Below, one piece after another: positions 58,101 through 64,000 of a stretch of DNA of 64,000 bases. Source of the stretch: Gymnopus androsaceus JB14 (Eukaryota > Basidiomycota > Agaricomycetes > Agaricales > Omphalotaceae); assembly GCA_009733575.1 (NCBI GenBank), contig ML769425.1:178509-242508 (forward strand), read 5' to 3'. The notes under the pieces were generated by a model. The model had not been told where the DNA came from, did not search any database, and saw nothing but the letters and a program-made list of their open reading frames with translations. The translations under genes were made by a program, and so were the position numbers. The stretch's first letter is position 1; every line of letters starts with the position of its first letter.

Positions 58101-58579
58101 GATTCCTGGTGTGTATTTTCTCCGCTTTTTCTTTTGTATCATTCTCCTTCTTCCATTGCCGTCGAACAGTCATTCTCACGTGGTTGCATCCTCATATCCC
58201 ATCTTTGAAACTGTCTTCACACTGACAGAATTTGCACCCTCATGTGCTTTGGTGACTGGTTGCGGGAGGATTATATCTCAAACGATGAGCTAGTTACATT
58301 CTTACTTTCCAATGCTAATGATGACAATGATGAAGGTATTGATTTAACTAATCAAGTTGATGATGACCTTGTATGATTAGTGTTATATTGTACTGTATCT
58401 TGCTGTAGTAGGTTGTAATGTATATTGTACTTACTTTTTTGGACAGAAATTTGTTTTACTGCTGCTAACCCAATGATGAAAACCGTACCTGACCCGACCT
58501 GGATGTAGCTGTACCTGGACATCCGGGTCCAGGTCAGGTTGACATTTTGGGCACCCAACCCGACCCAAGCCATACACTA
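55137..58579 (+). mobile_element. hAT transposon with degenerate transposase, 8-bp TSD CATGGGGT
   Basis: The ends are TAGTGTATGGCATGGGTC on the left and, in reverse complement, TAGTGTATGGCTTGGGTC on the right. Perfect CATGGGGT duplications lie at 55129-55136 and 58580-58587. Length is 3443 bp. Subterminal zones are rich in GGGTTGGG and CCAGGTC/GACCTGG motifs. TAGTG matches the hAT consensus YARNG. It carries a recognisable hAT transposase on the plus strand and is inserted into a minisatellite. Confidence 0.95.
55377..58376 (+). pseudogene. hAT-family transposase (BED-type N-terminus, hATC C-terminus), decayed
   Basis: ATG at 55377 (MNLLKQKSSNNHGRGKKNKK) opens a basic and acidic N-terminus. 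A BED-type zinc-finger region has CMHCGE and MSSHVKKCWG (about 55735-55875). Conserved catalytic-domain blocks follow: SARPFRIIWDR, VIIDCR, WTSPNHCAWM, ISITCDNASANTAMFEKLAE (catalytic Asp), RCFAHTINLATKGIL and CWNSTYNMLATFLEMRDPV. Helical insert sequence leads to MDAINEMFATGIIDK, HALTIGKKTLNKYYMLTDES and YRVAM. The dimerisation region is seen as YPNLAKLAI and, in another frame, the VERxFSRG-like stretch (about 58180-58210), ending DEGIDLTNQVDDDLV. Stops (for example TAA near 56533) and frameshifts near 58130-58250 mean it cannot make full transposase. Confidence 0.85.
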
Positions 58580-58830
58580 CATGGGGTGTTTCCACACATT
58601 CACTCCTGCATTGCATTTGCATTCATGGGGGCACTTCCATGCATTTGTCCCCATATCCGCATAACTTGGTGGGCATTTCCATGCAAGAGCCCCCATATCT
58701 ACATCTGCATTGCATTCGCATTCACGGGGCGTTTTCATGCATTCACCCCATATATGCATATGCATACGCATTTGTATTTTATGTAGGGATGTTTCCATGT
58801 ATTCACCCCCACATCTGCATATTTGGTTTT
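58580..58830. repeat. Degenerate minisatellite (GCATTYGCATTCATGGGG type)
   Basis: Units of about 50-60 bp with the core TGCATTGCATTTGCATTCAT, then GGGG..TTTCCATGCA and CACCCCCATAT, recur four to five times. Two more units lie at 55078-55136, left of the hAT element, so that element landed inside the array. Confidence 0.7.
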
Positions 58831-59334
58831 ATGGATTGGTTGAATAAAGGTAGGTCAAGTCAAAGGTGAGTTCAAAATTCATTTAGTGGTTCTATTGGGC
58901 ATGAGCAATAGTGGCAAGGCTTCTGCTTGTAGGTGCCTCCTCCTATATAGGGGGGTATCTGTGCTTTGCTTGATGTGTCGCAGGCTCCTATGTAGATGGG
59001 TATCATTGTGCATCATGGACACCATGTTTTGGAGTCTGTTAAGCCAGAGTTGGTCTGTAGGCACTCAGTCTATGGATCAACTTAGCCCGAAACCTTGCCA
59101 CATACCTATGTAATCATATATACCTACACTCATACACTCGGGCAAGAGTGAGGAAGCCATAGACATCACATTAACTTTATGATATACAGTATTCAACTGT
59201 TAACCTATTGAGGAGAGCATAACACAATCTGTTCAAGGAGGCCTTGTTCTTGATAAAATTATACTATCTCAACTTTGGAGCAATCAGTCTATGGCAGGCT
59301 TGTTGGTCTCCATTTTGCCCCATGTCACTTGCAT
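58831..59334. other. AT-rich spacer, no gene supported
   Basis: Contains an imperfect repeat of GTGCCTCCTCCTATATAGG / GGCTCCTATGTAGATGGG (58932-59010). No motif-bearing open frame. Confidence 0.35.
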
Positions 59335-60836
59335 CAGCACTTTCACAAGTGTATGGAGGTATGGTACCATACACTCCATACAAATTCCATACACAGTCAT
59401 GATGTATGGCTGCTACGGTGTCACAAAGTTTCCATACTCAATGTATGGAGCCTCCCATACCATCTCCATACTTAATCCATACTATTCTTTCCGTACCCTC
59501 TTTGGGACAAAAATGCACACAAATGAAAAATAGAACACAGATATTCCAATAAAATACACTATATAGTAAAGGCACCAGCTTAAAGCCACTATAACATGTA
59601 CCTAGCATGTACTATCGTTGTCTACATATGGCTCCATACAGTAACACCCGCATTTGCATCAGACAAATCCTGCACACACAAGTGTTAGAATGCAAATAGA
59701 GAGATACAGCAACACAATACCTACCAAATAGCTTGGTTAATTGCATCCGAGTCACCAAAGCTCTCTACCATGTCATGATATTGGACATGTGTAATGAGAA
59801 CGAAAAATGCAATGAGTCTAAAGCACTAAAAAAAGACATAAGCTTTGAGTACCAAAGATATTTTGACAATACATACACAAGAAACGCGACCCACCGGAAA
59901 GCAGATATTTGATTCTTGCAGTAACGAGAGACTTGCGTTGGATACAATTATTTTCAGGGCTACGGCAATGAAAGGTAATCAGTATCTCGCAATGCGCAAA
60001 AGCGGTGACAATACACACATTGAAAAAAAGCAACGCCACGAAGCTTTGCTAGCACTAGTTGCTGATACTAATGGCATGCACCAGTGGATCAAAGATAGCC
60101 CTGCAAGAAAAACATAGTCGGAGTCAATAGTTGTTGGCAGATGCGAAGAAAAAAAGAGCAAAAGAGGACGTACCAGACACAGGTCCCTAACTGATATTGA
60201 TACCCACTTCCTTCCATTCACATATATCTGCTACTTCCTTCGCTTCCGCTCTCTGTTTGTGAACATCAATACCACCAGTGAATTCAGACCTGATAGATAA
60301 AATTAATTGTGACAAGATTGCGACGAGAATGAAAGAAAAAATGAAGAAGTTATGATGCACATGCAGCTATATAGTTGCGAAGCTTACATAAATTTCGGAG
60401 TTTGAACTGACTTATTTATTTCTGGTTTTCATCATTCACAAGTCCGAGTCTGTCCGGCGATCCCTCCCACTCAGCTAAATAATTTTGATTTGCACCTTCT
60501 CTACTGATGACCATACATTGAGTGAAGTATATGAGTTTGATTGATGCGAGTCGGAGAAGCACAGCACATGAGCTCAGAGCTCAGGCAGCAGCATGCAAGC
60601 CAGCCAAAGGATAATTGACAGGAATTTACAAGGAATTGAACTTGAGATTATATGAGCCGCTTGTAAGCAGCAACGCAATTTTACTCATTATACTCCTTTT
60701 ATATGCTCTCCATACTTGTATGGAAATATCTCAAGAGTATGGAGTTCTTTTATGGATGTGGTATGGATAACTATGGATGTATAAGTTCCATGCATGCCAT
60801 ACATCCCATACCGCTCATACTTTTGTGAAACTGCTG
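59335..60836. mobile_element. hAT-like non-autonomous element C with CCATAC/GTATGG repeats
   Basis: The 1502-bp element starts CAGCACTTTCACAAGTGTAT and ends with the reverse complement of CAGCAGTTTCACAAAAGTAT. Subterminal zones (59355-59480 and 60705-60825) are full of CCATAC/GTATGG motifs. The flanks ACTTGCAT (59327-59334) and ATGTGGAT (60837-60844) match at 6 of 8. The central part (about 59840-60230) has both strands open and a base composition closer to host genes, so it may hold a captured gene fragment. Confidence 0.75.
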
Positions 60837-61250
60837 ATGTGGATATTTCTCCATTTTCCCTACAATTTCCTCCCCATTGGCTACAATTTCACCTTGTAAG
60901 ACCATCTGGCATTTTTCAGTCTGGTTCTGGGTTGAAAATGTATCTCTACCAGAGGGTATTGTATTTTTATTGGGTGGAGTTGTTTCCAATTTAGATTAAG
61001 GTTACTCAATGCTTATTCTAAGGACTTGTGATGTTGTAGAAATAATATTTGCCTCTTCATCTGTGCCAACTTGCTTCCTGGGCACTGCAGAAATTAAAGT
61101 TGTTGGTTATAAACTTAATTTATGAAGTTGAAGTTGAAATGATTTGGCTCCAAGTAAAATGTTACGCAAAAAGTTGAAGTTGAACAAGTCAATGCATTCA
61201 ATCGGAATCACAACCAATCGATCAAAAGTCGAAATATTTGGTATTTGGTG
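60837..61250. other. Right arm of the composite repeat
   Basis: Contains AAGTTGAAGTTGAA twice (about 61128 and 61170), mirroring TTCAACTT repeats at 53.87-53.95 kb. No gene. Confidence 0.4.
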
Positions 61251-61492
61251 AATTCTTGCGTCATAGAACCACGTATACCCAAGTGTTGCAGGAAGAGGGC
61301 AGAAATGGCATCTTCAATTATCTGTCTAGCAGAAGCAAGTTGAGCTTCAAGGGAATTTTTCATAGGACCGAAATGATCATGGAATTGGGCTAGTTTATCG
61401 AAAGTCTTTTTAAATAAGTAAGTAGATAAAAGAAAGGGCGATTGTTACACTTTAAAATGATTATACATGATACATATACATAGCAGTCCAGA

Positions 61493-63040
61493 TCAAACCT
61501 TCGAAGAATTCAGATAATAAGAATCATCGGTACGATGATCTACTGTTGCATTAATGTTTGTCCCAAATTGCATGCTAGGCAGGGTCTTGTCGGTACCTAA
61601 CTGGAACTCATCATTTGCTACTGTCCGCAGACCTGAGCTTCCTGTGGATCCAGGCCCTCGTGCACGAGATGTAGCCGCTAGTATGGATCGTGACTGCAAC
61701 ACTAGAATGACTGTGAGGATGGGATAAATTGCGCCAACAACAATTGCTGCCTCAACCATGAGGTGGGTTGCAATGTCCATTGCTCCCCCAGATGGCTCGT
61801 TACTGCTACCCTGGATAGAGTTGAGCATGAGGAAGGTGAGCTACAGAATTAAAAAGTCAGTCATATAGTATTCTTCCTGGCAGAAATGCGGACCTGCAAT
61901 ACGCAATACAATATCCCAGTTTCTGTCATAAGATCCAGACATCTCTGAACAACAGTGGATTTCCCTCTTCCACCAGTATTCATTCGGATGTACCGGCGAT
62001 ATTCCCTTAGGTAAAAGGTCAGAAAAGTATTCAAATGAGAAGGGAAGAACTTGAGCACCAAGCCTTTAATCCAATAAGACAGGTACCAATAATGTTTGTT
62101 CCGCAGGACATCGAGAAGCAGATGACTTGAAGGTTCTCAGCGATTGTGTCAAAAGCACCAGTTCCATTTATAATCATCAGATGCTGTCGCCATCCCGTGT
62201 AGGCAGTGTATGATACTATATTAGAACAGTAAGATCAGAGGAGGAACCATATCTTGATACTTGACAAGCACTTACAACAAGTTAAGACCCATAGCACAAG
62301 CAGCGAAATCCGAACATACTTCCTCTCACTATACAGTACCCAAACTCGCCAGACCTAGTGGACCATATTATCAGCATATATACAAAAATACTACCAATCT
62401 CGTCCAGACTTACGACAATTGCATCCCCGACCATAAACTATTTCAATGTAAGTTTCAAGCGCCATCAATAAAATCCATGGACACTAACGTTTACGAGTTG
62501 GGGCCACAGAATAACCACGGAAAATCGGATTGCTTGTCTACTAGCTACTGCCGCTCGATCCACAATAGAGATGTCGAAGTTCGAGTAGAGGTTGAGTCTG
62601 ACAGTGGCAGTATATTCCTAGCAGATTGATATTTTGAGTTTTCAGTCATTATATAAAGCGAAATCAAGCTCACAGCAATATACATTGTCCAGAATAAAGT
62701 GGTGCTCACAAATGTAAGCAGTGTAAGAATGAACATAGAGAGGTTGGCTCTGTTATTGACACCTTTAAAGATGCCCTTACGACTACAGTGCCGTCGTGAA
62801 CATGATGAATCTTTGTGTTATAACTTAAGAGAAACTTTACCTACAGCAAGGTGGTAACAGCAATAGGAAATATCAAAATATACATTCCTGAAAGAGCAGT
62901 GAGCTGCAGTGAGCTCCTTGAGACAGGGATGAATTCAACACATGCATACCATAGAAAAAGGACATAAAAATAGCAACCAAGAGATTCTCATGGATAGTTA
63001 GACCAATTTCTTCAAGTGCACTCTGTTCTTCTGGAGTCAT
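61493..63040 (-). CDS. Basidiomycete multi-pass membrane protein, uncharacterised
   Basis: ATG at 63040 (MTPEEQSALEEIGLTIHENL) leads into VAIFMSFFYG, then after introns MYILIFPIAVTTLL and ANLSMFILTLLTFVSTTLFW. Smaller exons follow (about 62620-61860), and a last exon with IATHLMVEAAIVVGAIYPIL precedes a polar tail (SILAATSRARGPGSTGSSG), with the stop at 61493-61495. A short N-terminus, about seven hydrophobic segments and a cytosolic Ser/Gly tail match a large agaric family of 7-TM-like proteins without known ligand. It is distinct in sequence from the one at 9344-10428. Exon boundaries in the middle are uncertain. Confidence 0.6.
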
Positions 63041-63854
63041 TGTAGAGAAGAAGCAAAGACTCAAGTGGAGAATAAAATGAGAGAGGAGAACTGATGAAAC
63101 TAGGGCAGCGGTGCGTAATTTATACCATCTGCAGTGAAACAGCAGGGCAAAATGACGATCGTAGAGCGCACTTCCTATGTCACCATCTTGACTGAACTAC
63201 TTCCACCATCTTGATCTTCCACATTCCTGACCGTCTGTCCTATGCATGTGAATTTGATTCAAATCGCATAAGATGAACTTTGAAGTAACTAGTCGTGGGT
63301 GGCAGCTCCAAAGCAGTAGCTTTCAATATACGGTCAACGTCGCGTGCCGATTGAGCGAAACAAAAGATGGCGAAACAAGAGATGATGCAGATGATGATCA
63401 TGCGGAGCTTTGATATCCGAGGGGGCGTAGGAGAATCTACGCTACGATATGCTACGACGTTTCTCCAAAATCATCTCATGATCATTGAAAACAGGTGCTT
63501 CCACCTATGTCAATTTCTGTGGCGCAATCTAGCTCGCTTTTAGATGCTTGCAACGGTTGAGACATAACTGTGATCATCTTTCAGTAGACTGATAAAAAAG
63601 ACTGAATCGAGGACTCGTACCTTTGTCATTCTGCAGTGTTTGAGCCTGCTTGTAAGTATGCTTGAACTGCCTTCTACGTTTTGTATTATAATAAAATCTG
63701 AGTCATTTGCCAACTTCAATGAGAGAAGATTCCCCCATATCAGCAATAATAATCAGCCCGTAGCTGCTGGACCACTTCCTTGTCAGCCAGAATTAAGCAT
63801 CAAAGTGGAGACAAGAGCCCTAGGATGTGATTTACCTGTTCTCTTCTCAAAAAC
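63041..63854. promoter_or_regulatory. Intergenic region between divergent genes
   Basis: No supported gene; a minus-strand frame at 63540-63746 has no motif. It should contain the promoters of the minus-strand membrane protein and of the plus-strand gene starting at 63855. GATGATGATCATG-type repeats occur near 63370-63400. Confidence 0.4.
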
Positions 63855-64000
63855 ATGGCGGAACTCTCTCCTCTTTTCCGGATCCAATCCTCCTCACACA
63901 TCCCCACTCTCTTCACCTCAACCCTCTCCTCGCCCGCAATACTCACTCCCGATCACCTCACCCAAAATTTCAATCCCCAGATCCACATCCCAGCATCTCT
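63855..64000 (+). CDS. 5' end of an unidentified gene (runs off the window)
   Basis: ATG at 63855 (MAELSPLFRIQSSSHIPTLF) opens a frame with no stop up to the window end. Codon use is C-rich and genic (TCCTCTTTTCCGGATCC, CTCACCCAAAATTTC). Too short to identify. Confidence 0.5.
   Translation, partial: MAELSPLFRIQSSSHIPTLFTSTLSSPAILTPDHLTQNFNPQIHIPAS

Larger units (their letters stand above)
53856..61250. mobile_element. Composite nest, about 7.4 kb, with TTCAACTT subterminal repeats and candidate 5-bp duplication
   Basis: The flanks carry AATTC at 53851-53855 and 61251-61255. The ends are weakly inverted (ACCTAATATTCC versus CACCAAATACCAAATA). TTCAACTT/AAGTTGAA motifs cluster at 53865-53960 and 61120-61185 in opposite orientation. 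Inside lie element B (54071-54837), a hAT with transposase (55137-58579), a minisatellite and element C (59335-60836). Without these the outer element would be only about 1.7 kb and non-coding. The boundaries are a proposal. Confidence 0.45.

Overview
This window looks like a nuclear contig from a mushroom-forming basidiomycete (Agaricomycetes, probably Agaricales-like). The evidence is many 50-60 nt GT-AG introns, a typical fungal intron-bearing tRNA-Leu, gene families characteristic of that class (NACHT/STAND proteins, DUF7025-type AAA ATPases, small multi-pass membrane proteins, F-box genes), and AT-rich blocks packed with hAT-like elements, foldback MITEs and a Ty1/Copia retrotransposon. 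Family assignments come from reading translated motifs, not from a search.

Layout. 1-8.8 kb is a transposon graveyard. It holds a decayed, roughly 1000-residue transposon-type gene interrupted by two younger non-autonomous elements, a possible LTR terminus, a MITE, and a hAT-like element inserted inside a palindrome. 9.3-39 kb is gene-rich: a multi-pass membrane protein (-), a secreted amidohydrolase (-), a NACHT protein (-) divergent from an AAA ATPase (+), a small GPI-type secreted protein (+), tRNA-Leu(CAG), a Rad5/Uls1-like SNF2 translocase (-), an uncharacterised gene, a divergent pair encoding a glycerol-3-phosphatase-like HAD enzyme (-) and NAD-dependent glycerol-3-phosphate dehydrogenase (+), an F-box gene, a short-chain dehydrogenase with a truncated duplicate, and a lineage-type hypothetical protein. 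39.8-49.1 kb is again transposon-rich, with a hAT-like element carrying CCGTA/TACGG repeats and a full-length but defective Copia element with 5-bp target duplications. 50.1-52.1 kb carries an NCS1 purine-cytosine-permease-like transporter. 53.86-61.25 kb is a composite nest (three hAT-type elements inside an older block) that seems to split a minus-strand gene. 61.5-63.0 kb is another membrane-protein gene, and a truncated gene starts at 63.86 kb.

Functional links. The clearest is the head-to-head pair at 29.2-32.7 kb, whose products would catalyse the last two steps of glycerol synthesis (DHAP to glycerol-3-phosphate to glycerol) from one shared 685-bp promoter. The NACHT and AAA ATPase genes also share a short 227-bp promoter.

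Caution. Several conserved genes (NACHT, AAA ATPase, GPD, SDR, F-box, one membrane protein) carry isolated 1-2 base frameshifts that leave the downstream conserved sequence intact in another frame. Uncorrected sequencing indels are as likely as true pseudogenes. Exon boundaries were placed by eye.
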